33,717 nt of DNA from the NCBI RefSeq assembly GCF_009741975.1, contig NZ_WPCF01000016.1, positions 1 to 33,717 on the forward strand. The letters run 5' to 3'. Below are positions 24,992 to 33,580 of the stretch, one piece after another; within the stretch, counting starts at the first letter, position 1, and the number at the start of each line of letters is the position of its first letter. The stretch is from Halobacterium sp. CBA1126. Lineage in GTDB: Archaea; Halobacteriota; Halobacteria; Halobacteriales; Halobacteriaceae. A program made the translations under genes and the position numbers. Under the pieces are notes generated by a model. That model saw only the letters and a list, made by a program, of their open reading frames with translations. It was not told the DNA's origin and made no database searches.

Positions 24992-25897
24992 TCAGCCGAA
25001 CAGCGTGACGCCGACGGCGCCGGCGACCGCGACGAGCGCGCCGGCGGCGAGCCGCCACGTGACCAGTTCGAGGTCGTCGCTGACGAACAACACGGACAGC
25101 AGGATGACGACCAGCGGGCTGGACTGCACGAGCGGGACGACCAGCGAGACCGGCTCGAGTTCGAGCGCGCCGTAGTACCCGACGAGGAACAGCGTGTTGG
25201 CGACGCCGGCGGCGACGAGCCACGGAAGTTCGCGCCGGTCGACCGTCCGGAGGTCGGGGAGTCCGCGCGTCCACCAGAGGTACGCGAGGAAGGCGGCGCC
25301 GGCGCTGACCGTCTTCACGGCGAGGCCGGTGAGAGCCGCCGTGCCTTCCCCGAAGCCGATCTTCGCGAGCGTCGGCTCGATGCCGAAGAAGAACGCCGCC
25401 GCGAGCGGGAACGCCAGGCCGACGTAGCCCGCGCCGCTCCCGCCGTCGGTGCGGCCGTGTTCGTACGTGATCACCGCGATGCCGGCGACGATGGCGACCA
25501 TCGAGACGAGGTGGCCCGTCGTGACGACTTCGCCGAGCACGACCACGGCGACCAGCGACGCGTGCAGCGGCTGTGAGGCCTTGATCGGTTCCGCGCGGCT
25601 GGAGCCGATTCGCTTGATGCCCTCGTAGTGGAACGCCCGGCCGACCATCGTGCCGACGAGTCCCGCCGCGGCGAACGCCGCGACCGCGTCCCGCGTCAGC
25701 GTCTCGGCCGGGGACCCGAAGAGGAACGCCGCCGGAACGAGGACGAGGACGTTCACGGCGAGGACGACGACGAGCGCCTCCGCGGAGCTGCTCGTAATCG
25801 TCCCGTAGCGAATCGCGAGGGACTGCACTGCGAGCGCGCACGCGCCGAAGGCAGCTAGAAGGACGCCGACCGTGAGCACGTCGCCGCCGGGAATCAT
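24992..25897 (-). CDS. EamA/DMT-family transporter
   Basis: 301 residues with about 10 membrane helices in two halves of five, the drug/metabolite transporter pattern of two EamA repeats. The first ends near K-A-S-Q-P-L-H-A-S-L-V-A-V-V-V-L-G-E, the second near P-L-V-Q-S-S-P-L-V-V-I-L-L-S-V, each with the typical Pro plus small-residue helix. The substrate is unknown; members export amino acids, nucleotides or metabolites. It converges with secY. A weak AT-rich patch (TTTGTAT on the minus strand, about 25981-25987) lies about 85 bp upstream. Confidence 0.85.
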   Translation of the reverse strand: MIPGGDVLTVGVLLAAFGACALAVQSLAIRYGTITSSSAEALVVVLAVNVLVLVPAAFLFGSPAETLTRDAVAAFAAAGLVGTMVGRAFHYEGIKRIGSSRAEPIKASQPLHASLVAVVVLGEVVTTGHLVSMVAIVAGIAVITYEHGRTDGGSGAGYVGLAFPLAAAFFFGIEPTLAKIGFGEGTAALTGLAVKTVSAGAAFLAYLWWTRGLPDLRTVDRRELPWLVAAGVANTLFLVGYYGALELEPVSLVVPLVQSSPLVVILLSVLFVSDDLELVTWRLAAGALVAVAGAVGVTLFG

Positions 25898-25993
25898 CCT
25901 GCGCCCTCGGTGCGGCGGGGTCGCGGTCTCACTCGTCGGTCACCCGTACGCGCGTCATCGGGTTCGTCATCAGCGTGGGGATACAAAGCAGTT

Positions 25994-26007
25994 GCCTCGC
26001 GCGAGGC
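25994..26007 (-). terminator. palindrome downstream of phoU
   Basis: GCCTCGC-GCGAGGC is a perfect 14-bp palindrome 31 bp past the phoU stop, with only a weak TTT further on. It may mark the end of the pst operon transcript. The stretch 25898-26037 otherwise holds no gene I can support. Confidence 0.35.
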
Positions 26008-26037
26008 GGAGGCGGAGAGAGGCCGCCAGAAGACGAG

Positions 26038-26721
26038 TCAGTAGACGAGTTCGGGGTCGCTCTCGACGGCGTACAGCGTGCGCGCGGCGACGTTGACGCC
26101 GTGGTCGGCGACGCGTTCGACGTCCCGGATGGTGAGCAGCAGGCGGGAGACGTCGTCCATCAGCGCTTCCGTCCGCCACGGGTCCTCGCCGGCTTCGCGC
26201 TCGATGAGGTCGCGGACGACGCGCTCGCTGGCCGCCTGACAGAGCGCGTCGACGTCGTCGTCGCGGGCGGCGACCTCCCGGCAGGCGGCGGCGTCCCCGG
26301 CGGCGTACGCGTCGAGGGCGTCGGCGACGAGTTCGCGGGCGTCGCGGCCGACGTCGACGACGTCCACGTCGACGTGGCGGGCGTCCTCGGTGGCGAGCGC
26401 GTACCGCCCGAAGTTCGTCGCGAGGTCGCCGACGCGCTCGAGGTCGGTGAGAATCTTGAACGACGCGGCGACGAGGCGGAGGTCGCCGGCGACGGGCTGC
26501 TGGAGCGCGAACAGGTCGATGCAGTCGCCCTCCAGCGCGAGGTAGCGGTCGTTGACCTCGTCGTCGCCGTGGACGACCGACCGCGCGAACTTGTCGTCCG
26601 CGGTCTCGAGGGCGTCGAGGCCGTCGTCGACCCGAGCGAGCACGAGGTCGCCCATCTCGCGGACGCCGTCGCGGAGGTCCTCGAGGGACCGCTGGAACTC
26701 CTCTCGCGGCACGGGAATCAC
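26038..26721 (-). CDS. phoU: PhoU-family phosphate regulator
   Basis: 227 residues, the usual PhoU length, forming two three-helix bundles. The metal-binding E-x-x-x-D pattern appears in L-T-D-L-E-R-V-G-D and again in [11 protein letters not shown]. PhoU tempers PstSCAB activity and signalling. GTG 26721 overlaps the pstB stop (GTGA) and was chosen for the coupling; a second GTG lies three codons later. Last gene of the operon. Confidence 0.9.
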   Translation of the reverse strand: MIPVPREEFQRSLEDLRDGVREMGDLVLARVDDGLDALETADDKFARSVVHGDDEVNDRYLALEGDCIDLFALQQPVAGDLRLVAASFKILTDLERVGDLATNFGRYALATEDARHVDVDVVDVGRDARELVADALDAYAAGDAAACREVAARDDDVDALCQAASERVVRDLIEREAGEDPWRTEALMDDVSRLLLTIRDVERVADHGVNVAARTLYAVESDPELVY

Positions 26722-27614
26722 CCGAACTTGCCGGTGATGTAGTCCTCGACGCGCTGGCTCTCGGGGTTCTCGAAGATCTGGTCGGTGTCGCCGTACTCGA
26801 CGAGCTCGCCGCCCGTGAGGAAGACCGCGGTCTGGTCGCTGATGCGGGCGGCCTGCTGCATGTTGTGCGTGACGACGACGACCGTGTAGTCCTCCGCGAG
26901 CTCCTCGATGAGGTCCTCGATTTTCGCGGTCGCGATGGGGTCGAGGGCCGAAGCGGGTTCGTCCATCAGGATGACGTCGGGGTCGACCGCGAGCGCGCGG
27001 GCGATGCAGAGCCGCTGCTGCTGGCCGCCCGAGAGCCCGAGGGCGTTGTCGTCGAGGCGGTCTTTGACCTCGTCCCAGAGCGCCGCGCGCCGGAGCACGC
27101 GCTCGACGAGTGCTTCCTCGTCGTCGGTGTCGTCGCGGCCGAGCAGGCGCGCCAGCAGGCCGGTGTCGAGGTCGCCGTGCTTGCGGGGGCCGTAGGAGAT
27201 GTTGTCGCGGATGGACTTCGGGAACGGGTTCGGCTCCTGGAACACCATGCCGATGCGCTTGCGGAGTTCCACGAGGTTCACGCCGTCGCTGTACACCTCC
27301 TCGCCGTCGAGGGTGACCGACCCCTCGACGCGCGCGCTGTCGATGCGGTCGTTCATGCGGTTCAGACACCGCAGGAACGTCGACTTCCCGCAGCCGGAGG
27401 GGCCGATGAGCGCGGTCACCGACTCGTCCGGAACGTCGAGGGAGACGCCCTGCAGCGCCCGTTCGTCGCCGTAGTAGACGTCGAGGTCGTCGACGACGAG
27501 TTTGGCGTCGCCCGCGAACTCGTAGTCGGACCACGCCTCGCGGACCCGTTCGCTGGTCTCGCCGGTGGTGGTCACTCGCTGGTCGGTACCGTCGACTGTG
27601 TCTGTCTCACTCAT
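26718..27614 (-). CDS. pstB: phosphate ABC transporter ATP-binding protein PstB
   Basis: 298 residues. Walker [10 protein letters not shown] at residues 71-79, Q-loop M-V-F-Q-E-P-N at 123-129, signature L-S-G-G-Q at 194-198 and Walker B V-I-L-M-D-E-P at 214-220, then the switch histidine in V-V-V-V-T-H. The hydrophilic first 35 residues are longer than in bacterial PstB (about 257 residues). It provides ATP hydrolysis for PstA/PstC and overlaps pstA by 8 bases. Confidence 0.95.
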   Translation of the reverse strand: MSETDTVDGTDQRVTTTGETSERVREAWSDYEFAGDAKLVVDDLDVYYGDERALQGVSLDVPDESVTALIGPSGCGKSTFLRCLNRMNDRIDSARVEGSVTLDGEEVYSDGVNLVELRKRIGMVFQEPNPFPKSIRDNISYGPRKHGDLDTGLLARLLGRDDTDDEEALVERVLRRAALWDEVKDRLDDNALGLSGGQQQRLCIARALAVDPDVILMDEPASALDPIATAKIEDLIEELAEDYTVVVVTHNMQQAARISDQTAVFLTGGELVEYGDTDQIFENPESQRVEDYITGKFG

Positions 27615-29214
27615 GGTGTAGCTTCCTCCGGAAGTAGAGCCGGCTGCCGACGCCGACGGCGTAGAGGCCGACGACGACGAGCAGTAAGACGAGCGCGGTC
27701 CCCCAGCCGAACTGGGTGTCCGTGAATATCTCCTTGGGGAACACGCCCGCGGTGATGGTCGCGTACAGCTGGTACGGGAGGGCGCTCGCCGGGGACAGCA
27801 GCGCCTCGTTCGTGACGAACGGCGGCTGGGCGGTGAGCTCGAAGCTCCCGAGGACGTTCGGGGTGGTGCTGGGGTACGGCGGCCCCCCGAACACCAACAG
27901 CAGCGGCGCGGTCTCGCCGGCGATGCGGCCGACGCCGAGGATGACGCCGGTGATGGTGCCGGGCATCGCGGCGGGGAGCACGACGCTCCGGATGGTCTGC
28001 CACTTCGTGACGCCGAGCGCGGCGCTGGCGTCGCGGTGGGCGTCCGGGACCGCGAGAATCGCCTCCCGGCTGGTGATGAGCACGAGCGGGAGCAGCATGA
28101 ACCCGAGCACGAGCTGGCCGACGAAGATGGCGTTCCCGCCGCTGATGCGGGGGACGAGGAACGCCAGCCCGAACAGCCCGAAGACGATGCTCGGGGTGCT
28201 CCAGAGGCCGTTCGTGGCGACCTCGACGACCTGCGTGAGCCGGCCGCGTTCGGCGTACTCGGTGAGGAAGACGGCGGCGCCGATGCCCAGCGGCACCGCG
28301 AACAGCACGGCGCCGAACACCAGCCAGAGCGTCCCGATGATCGCGGGGAGGACGCCCGGCACCTCGACGAAGAGGCCGCCGGTCGGGTTCGTCAGGAACG
28401 GGAACTCCGGCCACGGGAGCTCGACGCCGACGAGCGGAACCGTCAGCTCGCCGCCCGCGAGGCTCGCGCGCGTGAGCATCGTCGCGAGACCGTTCGTGAC
28501 GATGAATCCGACGAGGAGCGCGAGCACGCCGAGCATCGCGAACACGACCGCGCCGACGAGGTAGTACGCGCCCGCCTGCCGCCCCTCCGCCCCGAACCCC
28601 TCGTTCGCCTTCCCGGCGCACCACGCGCCGAGCAGGGTGGCGAAGACGACGAGTATCGGCACGAGTTCGCTGCCCGGGAACACGGCCGACGACCACGCGG
28701 GCGCCCACGTCCAGCCGGCGTTGACGCCGCCGGCGGCGACGAAGCCGCCGAGCAACAGGAGGACGACGGCGCCGGGCACCGTGGCGCCGACGTCCTCGCG
28801 CGGGAGGACGGACGCGAGAAAGCCCGCGAGGCCGAAGAGGGCGGCGACCGGGAGCCAGAGCACGGCCGCGTTCCCGAGGGCGAGCGTGCCGAGCAGGCCG
28901 CCGACGGCCGCCCACAGCAGGCCGAAGACGACGCCGACCGGGACGCCTGCCGTCTTCGAGGGCGCGGTGTCGACGTAGCCGAGCCGCGAGCCGACGCCGA
29001 CGACGACGAGGCCGACGCCGACGACGACGAGGCCGACGCCGAGCAGCTTCAGCGCGCTGACCCCGCCGACCGCGGCAGTCTCGTCGACCCACTGCAGGAG
29101 CAGCGTCCACGCGGCGAAGAACACGACGACGGAGGTGGCGAGGACGCCCCGTGAGAGGAGGTCGCCGGCCGTCGAGTCGGCGCCGTCGATCCGGTTCCGG
29201 GTGGCGTTGCTCAT
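27607..29214 (-). CDS. pstA: phosphate ABC transporter permease PstA, with long N-terminal membrane extension
   Basis: 535 residues, nearly twice the bacterial length (about 290). The permease core is the C-terminal half, with the coupling-helix region [18 protein letters not shown] and [10 protein letters not shown]. The N-terminal half adds about six hydrophobic segments; such extensions occur in haloarchaeal PstA. The second segment contains the repeated G-L-V-V-V-G-V unit (see the repeat at 28990). ATG 29214 overlaps the pstC stop by 4 bases. Confidence 0.92.
   Translation of the reverse strand: MSNATRNRIDGADSTAGDLLSRGVLATSVVVFFAAWTLLLQWVDETAAVGGVSALKLLGVGLVVVGVGLVVVGVGSRLGYVDTAPSKTAGVPVGVVFGLLWAAVGGLLGTLALGNAAVLWLPVAALFGLAGFLASVLPREDVGATVPGAVVLLLLGGFVAAGGVNAGWTWAPAWSSAVFPGSELVPILVVFATLLGAWCAGKANEGFGAEGRQAGAYYLVGAVVFAMLGVLALLVGFIVTNGLATMLTRASLAGGELTVPLVGVELPWPEFPFLTNPTGGLFVEVPGVLPAIIGTLWLVFGAVLFAVPLGIGAAVFLTEYAERGRLTQVVEVATNGLWSTPSIVFGLFGLAFLVPRISGGNAIFVGQLVLGFMLLPLVLITSREAILAVPDAHRDASAALGVTKWQTIRSVVLPAAMPGTITGVILGVGRIAGETAPLLLVFGGPPYPSTTPNVLGSFELTAQPPFVTNEALLSPASALPYQLYATITAGVFPKEIFTDTQFGWGTALVLLLVVVGLYAVGVGSRLYFRRKLHHE
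28990..29043. repeat. 21-bp tandem repeat inside pstA
   Basis: Two identical 21-base units (28990-29010 and 29011-29031) are followed by a partial third of about 12 bases. On the coding strand each unit encodes seven residues G-L-V-V-V-G-V, in frame, within a membrane helix. A unit gain or loss would lengthen or shorten that helix by two turns without breaking the gene. Confidence 0.8.
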
Positions 29215-30367
29215 CGTTCACCTCCGAGCTTCTGGTGCATCCGCCACTCGACGTACTGCGAGGCGACGCTCAACAGCATCACCATCACGAACAGCACGCG
29301 CCCGCGGCGAACAGCACGTTCTTGTGGAGGCCGCTGGCGTTGCCCGCTTCGAACGCGATGACGGTGGTGAGCGTCTCGCCGTAGCCGGAGAACACGTCGA
29401 ACACCGGCGACGGGAACCCCTTCGTGTGCGTGAGCATCACGGTCGCCGCCATCGTCTCGCCCATCGCACGGCCGACGCCGAGCAGGACGCCCGCGGAGAC
29501 GCCGGAGAGGCCCGCGGGGATGGTGACGCTCTTGGTGGTCTGCCACGGCGTCGACCCCATCGCGAGCGCGCCGCTCTTGATGGACTCGGGGACGGCGTTC
29601 AGCGCGTCCTCGGCGACGGTGACGACCGTCGGCAGCGCCATGATGCCGATCATCAGGCCGGCCGCGAAGTACGTGCCAATCGTCGGGGTGCTGAACTCCG
29701 CGTAGAAGTACTGGTTGAGGATGGTGAGCCCGACGAACCCGTAAGTGATCGAGGGGATGCCGGCCATCAGTTCGATGCCGGGTTTGACCACTTCGCGCAC
29801 GCGCCGGGGCGCGATTTCGCTGACGAAGACGGCGCCGGCGATACCGACCGGCGCCGCGACCACCGTCGCGATGACGGTCGTGATGGCGGTGCCGAGCATC
29901 ATCGGCGTCAGCGACCAGACGTCGCCGCGGTTCCACAGCCCCTCGCCGAGTTCGGGGTCGTCGATTGCGGGGTTCCGGACCTGCGTGAAGAGGTCGAGGC
30001 CGCGTGCGCGTATCGCGGGCAGGGACTCGTAGACGAGAAACGACACGACGAGCGCGAGAATCGCCACCGTCGCGACGGTCGTCAGCAGCGTCAGCGCCTT
30101 CGCGGCCTCGGCCTGGTACTTGACCCAGCCGACGCCGATGCTCGCGAGGAAGGCGAGGAACGGGACGACGGTCCACTGCGAGCCCGCGAAGAACGCGCCG
30201 AACGTCGCCAGCACGGACGTGAACACGACGACGTGCATGGCGACGGCGCCGTCCGCGGTCCGCGAGCGGTAGTCCCGGACCCACCGCTTCGCCGCGGCGG
30301 CGCGGCGGCTGGCGGCCGCGCGGAGGTCTGTCGGTACGTCCTGTACGCTCGGTCGTCGAGAGGTCAT
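29211..30367 (-). CDS. pstC: phosphate ABC transporter permease PstC, with an apparent one-base frameshift
   Basis: From ATG 30367 the frame gives a 360-residue PstC: about seven membrane helices, E-I-A-P-R-R-V-R-E, I-P-S-I-T-Y-G-F and the coupling helix P-W-Q-T-T-K-S-V-T-I-P-A, then G-R-A-M-G-E-T-M-A. It ends prematurely in A-G-A-C-C-S at 29285. The other frame continues V-L-F-V-M-V-M-L-L-S, a membrane helix, to a stop overlapping pstA. One extra G (a C on this strand near 29297) joins them as A-G-A-V-L-F-V, for about 385 residues. A TATA-like element at 30382-30389 could be a secondary promoter. Confidence 0.88.
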
Positions 30368-30421
30368 GCGTGCATAGCTTCGTATAAATCGGTGGTCGGG
30401 GCGGACGAGAGGGCCGCCGGG

Positions 30422-31570
30422 TTACTCGTAGTTCGACGGCGCGACCTTCTCGCGCTCGGTCTCGAGGCGGTCCGCCGGGAGCTGGAAGTAGTTGTTCCCG
30501 GCGACGAACGTCTCCTGCCCGAAGTCGCTCAGGCAGAAGTTGATGAACGCGGCCTCCTTCCGGGAGGTGTCCTCCCAGGTGTACGCGTGGAGGTCCCGGG
30601 AGAGCGGGTACTCCTTGGCGCCGAGGTTCTCGCCGTAGGCGTACGTGGTCCCGTCGATGACGAGGTCGAGCGGCGGCGTCGCGCCGTCCGGCTCGACGAA
30701 CGCCAGCGCGATGTACGCGATGGCGTTGTCGGCCTGCTCGACGGCCTGCGCGAGCTGCTGGTTCTGGCCGAAGCGCTGGTCGGGCTGGATGGGCGCGTTC
30801 GGGTCGCCGTAGACGTTGTTCCGGAACGCGGTGTCGGTGCCGGAGCCGTCGGCGCGGCCGAGCGCGAGAATCTCGCGGTCGGGGCCGCCGACTTCCGACC
30901 AGTTCGTGATCTCGGCCATGTATATGTCCTGCAGTTCTCCGAGGGTGATCGACTCGAGGCCCGACTCGGCGATTTCGTGGCTCACGACCAGCGGCTGGCC
31001 GTCGACGCCGACGACGTGGTCGACGATGCTGTCGAGCGCGTCCTCCTCGTCGGTGCCCGCGAGGATGGACTCGGCGCTCGAACTCGCGTCCCCGATGTCG
31101 ACGCGCTCCTCCATGACGCCCTCGACGCCCGTTCCGGAGTGGCTGAGGGCGATGGAGACGCGGAACGGCGGGTCCGAGCGCGCGCCGGTCGGTTCGTAGC
31201 CGTACAGGCTGGCGAAGTAGTCCGCGAGGCGCATGTCGGTGCCGTACTCGTCGGCCCACTCGCTGGGCCAGTAGTCGCCGTCGCCGGCCTCGGGGTTGGA
31301 GTTCCAGTAGCTCGCCGCGGTGTTCGTGATGGGGAACACCGTCGAGGAGCCGTCGCCGGTGAGGACGCTGGTGTCCATCTGGCTGGACTGCCCGGCGGAC
31401 GTCGTCTCCTGGTCGCTCTCGGAGTCGACGGTGGTCCCGCCGTCGCCGCCGTCGTCCCCGTCGCCGCCGCTCGAACAGCCCGCGACAGCCGCGATGCCGG
31501 CTGCGCCGCTCGTCGCGATGAATTTCCGCCGCGATACGTACTCGGACAGACGCGTCGAATCCTGCGACAT
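30422..31570 (-). CDS. pstS: phosphate-binding lipoprotein PstS (Tat-exported)
   Basis: 382 residues. The Tat motif S-R-R-K-F-I-A and lipobox A-V-A-G-C are in the first 35 residues, followed by an acidic glycine-rich linker. Phosphate-binding regions are visible: D-G-S-S-T-V-F-P-I, S-H-S-G-T-G and G-R-A-D-G-S-G-T-D-T-A-F. It captures phosphate outside the membrane for PstC/PstA. ATG 31570 lies 27 bp from a TATA element, fitting a leaderless start; a GTG one codon earlier is a weaker option. First gene of pstS-C-A-B-phoU. Confidence 0.95.
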   Translation of the reverse strand: MSQDSTRLSEYVSRRKFIATSGAAGIAAVAGCSSGGDGDDGGDGGTTVDSESDQETTSAGQSSQMDTSVLTGDGSSTVFPITNTAASYWNSNPEAGDGDYWPSEWADEYGTDMRLADYFASLYGYEPTGARSDPPFRVSIALSHSGTGVEGVMEERVDIGDASSSAESILAGTDEEDALDSIVDHVVGVDGQPLVVSHEIAESGLESITLGELQDIYMAEITNWSEVGGPDREILALGRADGSGTDTAFRNNVYGDPNAPIQPDQRFGQNQQLAQAVEQADNAIAYIALAFVEPDGATPPLDLVIDGTTYAYGENLGAKEYPLSRDLHAYTWEDTSRKEAAFINFCLSDFGQETFVAGNNYFQLPADRLETEREKVAPSNYE

Positions 31571-31732
31571 CACGTGGACGGACGGCGTTCCACTATAAGA
31601 ACTATAATATGAGTGATATATACGGCTGTGAGGGGGGCGTAGCCGTCCGTTCGTGAGGGACTGTCACAGTTCGCTATATAGCCGTCCGGAGGAAATCCAA
31701 ACGGCTTTATTTCTTTAGGTGTGCCTAAACCC
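31571..31732. promoter_or_regulatory. divergent AT-rich control region between pstS and the iron-type gene
   Basis: This 162-bp region drives two opposite genes. Leftward, TATA CTTATAG (31594-31600 on the plus strand) lies 27 bp before the pstS ATG; two more TATA-like stretches follow at 31601-31610 and 31615-31623. Rightward, TTTATT (31706-31711) is about 25 bp before the ATG at 31733. GCCGTCCG occurs at 31642-31649 and 31681-31688, and its reverse complement at 31579-31586; these may be regulator sites for phosphate control (inference). Confidence 0.6.
31714..31729 (+). promoter_or_regulatory. DtxR-type operator of the siderophore-binding gene
   Basis: TTTAGG-TGTG-CCTAAA is a perfect 6-bp inverted repeat with a 4-base spacer. 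It matches the TTAGG...CCTAA core recognised by DtxR/IdeR/SirR metal-dependent repressors, and haloarchaeal Idr-type regulators use related sites. It lies between the TATA (31706-31711) and the ATG (31733), where a bound repressor would block transcription initiation. This fits repression when iron is plentiful. Confidence 0.75.
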
Positions 31733-32947
31733 ATGAGCGACCAGCGCGGACCGTTCACGCGGCGACAGTACCTCAAGGGGACGAGTGCGGCAGCGGCCGC
31801 CGGCCTGCTCGCGGGCTGTGCCAGCCCCAGCGAGAGCGGCGACGCGACCGAATCCCCGAACACCGACGCGGGCACGACCAACACCACCACCGTCGACACC
31901 GGCACCAGCGCGTCGCTGGCGCCCGTCGGCGAGGTCAGCTTCGACCAGCCGCCCGAGGACGCCTTCGTGCTGTTCCCGCAGTACGCCGACATGGCCGTCG
32001 CGCTCGGCCACGGCGACGCCGTCAACTCCATCTACGTCCCCGAGATGTCGGGGACGACGATGAACCACTACTACGAGCGCCTCGACGGCGTCTCCTTCGA
32101 GTGGGAGGGGCTCCCGGACCCGTTCGGCGACGGCATCCAGGAGGAACAGCTGTACAGCCTCGACAGCGACGTCCACTTCCTCGACCCCGCGTACCTCGTC
32201 ACGCAGGACAACTGGTCGGCCGGCGACGTCGAGGACATCGCGTCGAACGTCGGCCCGTGGTTCGGGAACTTCTACAGCGGCACCCACGCCGAGGCGCCCG
32301 AGCAGTACCGCGACGCCTACGACTACTACACGCTCTGGGAGCTGTTCGGCCACGTCGCCGACGTCTTCGGCGAGCGCGAGCGCGCCGAGGCGCTCCGCGA
32401 GGTCCACGACGACCTCATCGCGACCATCGAGGCCGACCTCCCGCCCGAAGAGGACCGCCCGACCGCGGTCCGCGCGACCTACACGGACGGCTCGTTCTAC
32501 ACGTACCACCTCAACAAGCCCGGCTACTGGCTCGCGGACACCCGCCCGCTGGCCGCCGACGACGCGTTCGCCGACGAGGACTGGTCGAGGCTCTGGGGGA
32601 CGGTCGGCTACGAGACGATGCTGGAGGCCGACCCCGACGTCATCCTCCACCTCTGGGGCGCCACCCCGAACTACGACATGGAGTCGGTCCGCGAGCAGCT
32701 CCGGAACAACGAGACCGGCGGCCGGCTCTCCGCCGTCGAGAACGACCGCGTGTACGCCTCGGGCATGCGCTACCAGGGCCCGCTGATGAACCTCTTCCAG
32801 CTGGAGATGACCGCCAAGCAGCTCTACCCCGACGTGTTCGGCGAGTGGCCGGAGTACGAGGACGGGGACGACTACCCCGAGATTCCCGAGGACGAGCGGC
32901 TGTTCGACCGCGAGCGCGTCGCCGGCATCGTCACGGATGGCGCCTAG
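31733..32947 (+). CDS. Tat-exported siderophore/iron-type ABC substrate-binding lipoprotein
   Basis: 404 residues. The Tat motif T-R-R-Q-Y-L-K, a hydrophobic A/G-rich stretch and lipobox L-L-A-G-C come first, then a T/S/D-rich linker. The rest resembles class III (TroA/FepB/BtuF-like) binding proteins: two lobes joined by a long helix (about residues 215-235) and L-H-L-W-G-A-T-P-N-Y. The ligand is inferred to be a ferric siderophore from the DtxR-type operator; cobalamin is an alternative. No permease or ATPase follows in the window, so its partners lie elsewhere. ATG 31733 is leaderless. Confidence 0.8.
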   Translation: MSDQRGPFTRRQYLKGTSAAAAAGLLAGCASPSESGDATESPNTDAGTTNTTTVDTGTSASLAPVGEVSFDQPPEDAFVLFPQYADMAVALGHGDAVNSIYVPEMSGTTMNHYYERLDGVSFEWEGLPDPFGDGIQEEQLYSLDSDVHFLDPAYLVTQDNWSAGDVEDIASNVGPWFGNFYSGTHAEAPEQYRDAYDYYTLWELFGHVADVFGERERAEALREVHDDLIATIEADLPPEEDRPTAVRATYTDGSFYTYHLNKPGYWLADTRPLAADDAFADEDWSRLWGTVGYETMLEADPDVILHLWGATPNYDMESVREQLRNNETGGRLSAVENDRVYASGMRYQGPLMNLFQLEMTAKQLYPDVFGEWPEYEDGDDYPEIPEDERLFDRERVAGIVTDGA

Positions 32948-32962
32948 TTCGCTCGTCGCTGC

Positions 32963-33580
32963 TCACGGCTCGCGCCGCTCGCCGTTCGCACGCATCGAGG
33001 CGGGTTCCGCCTCGCGCGCTCGCTCGCGCAGCCGCTCGATTCGCTCGTCCATCGCCGGGTGCGTCGAGAACCACCGCTCGACGCCGTCCCGCTCGCGTTT
33101 TCGCCGCGCCAGCGGCGCGAACAGCCCGCGGGGTTCGCTGGCGCGCTGTATCTTCCGGAGCGCGGCCGCCAGCGCGAGCGGCGCGTCCGTGACCTCGACC
33201 GCGCGGTCGTCGGCGGCGAACTCCCGCTGCCGGGAGCGCGCGCGGACGACCAGCGTGAGCGCGACGAACGCCACCAGCACCAGCCGGCCGATGCGCTCGT
33301 GGAGCGCGGACGCGGACTCGACGCCCGGCCGGCCGCGCCCCCACGCCAGCAGGCGATTCCAGCCGCGCGCGACCAGCGCCGCGGGCAACACGAGCACCGC
33401 GAAGAAGCCCACGAGCGTGCGGCCGACGGCGAACGCCAGCGACTGCACGAGGCTGTCACGGCGCTCGATGTGCGCGAGTTCGTGCGCGAGCACGGCCTCG
33501 AACTCGGCGGCATCGAGGATGCGGAACAGCGACTCGTCGAAGACGACCGCGCCGCCGGGGCCGCCGAGGCTGACGGCGTT
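32963..33580 (-). CDS. M48-family metallopeptidase, catalytic part, N-terminus replaced
   Basis: About 205 residues. The zinc motif H-E-L-A-H is in A-V-L-A-H-E-L-A-H-I-E-R-R-D (33470-33484), and the third ligand is probably the E of R-E-F-A-A-D-D-R-A, as in HtpX/Ste24-type M48 enzymes. Two hydrophobic segments lie between (about 33260-33440), so it is a membrane peptidase probably used in protein quality control. It converges with the substrate-binding gene, 15 bp apart. The usual N-terminal membrane helices are missing: upstream of N-A-V-S-L-G-G the sequence is a different protein (next feature). Confidence 0.8.
   Translation of the reverse strand, partial: NAVSLGGPGGAVVFDESLFRILDAAEFEAVLAHELAHIERRDSLVQSLAFAVGRTLVGFFAVLVLPAALVARGWNRLLAWGRGRPGVESASALHERIGRLVLVAFVALTLVVRARSRQREFAADDRAVEVTDAPLALAAALRKIQRASEPRGLFAPLARRKRERDGVERWFSTHPAMDERIERLRERAREAEPASMRANGERREP

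Noticed and set aside
28990-29043. Start of a CRISPR array
   Set aside because: The units are contiguous without spacers and in frame within pstA, so it is a coding tandem repeat.
29281-29320. PstC ending naturally in A-G-A-C-C-S
   Set aside because: The next frame continues the missing membrane helix and stops exactly where it couples to pstA, which would be a coincidence if the short end were real.
29211-31259. Long open frame running through pstC and pstS on the minus strand in the alternative frame
   Set aside because: Only its last about 30 residues are real (the frame-shifted end of PstC). The rest is an out-of-frame R- and P-rich shadow.
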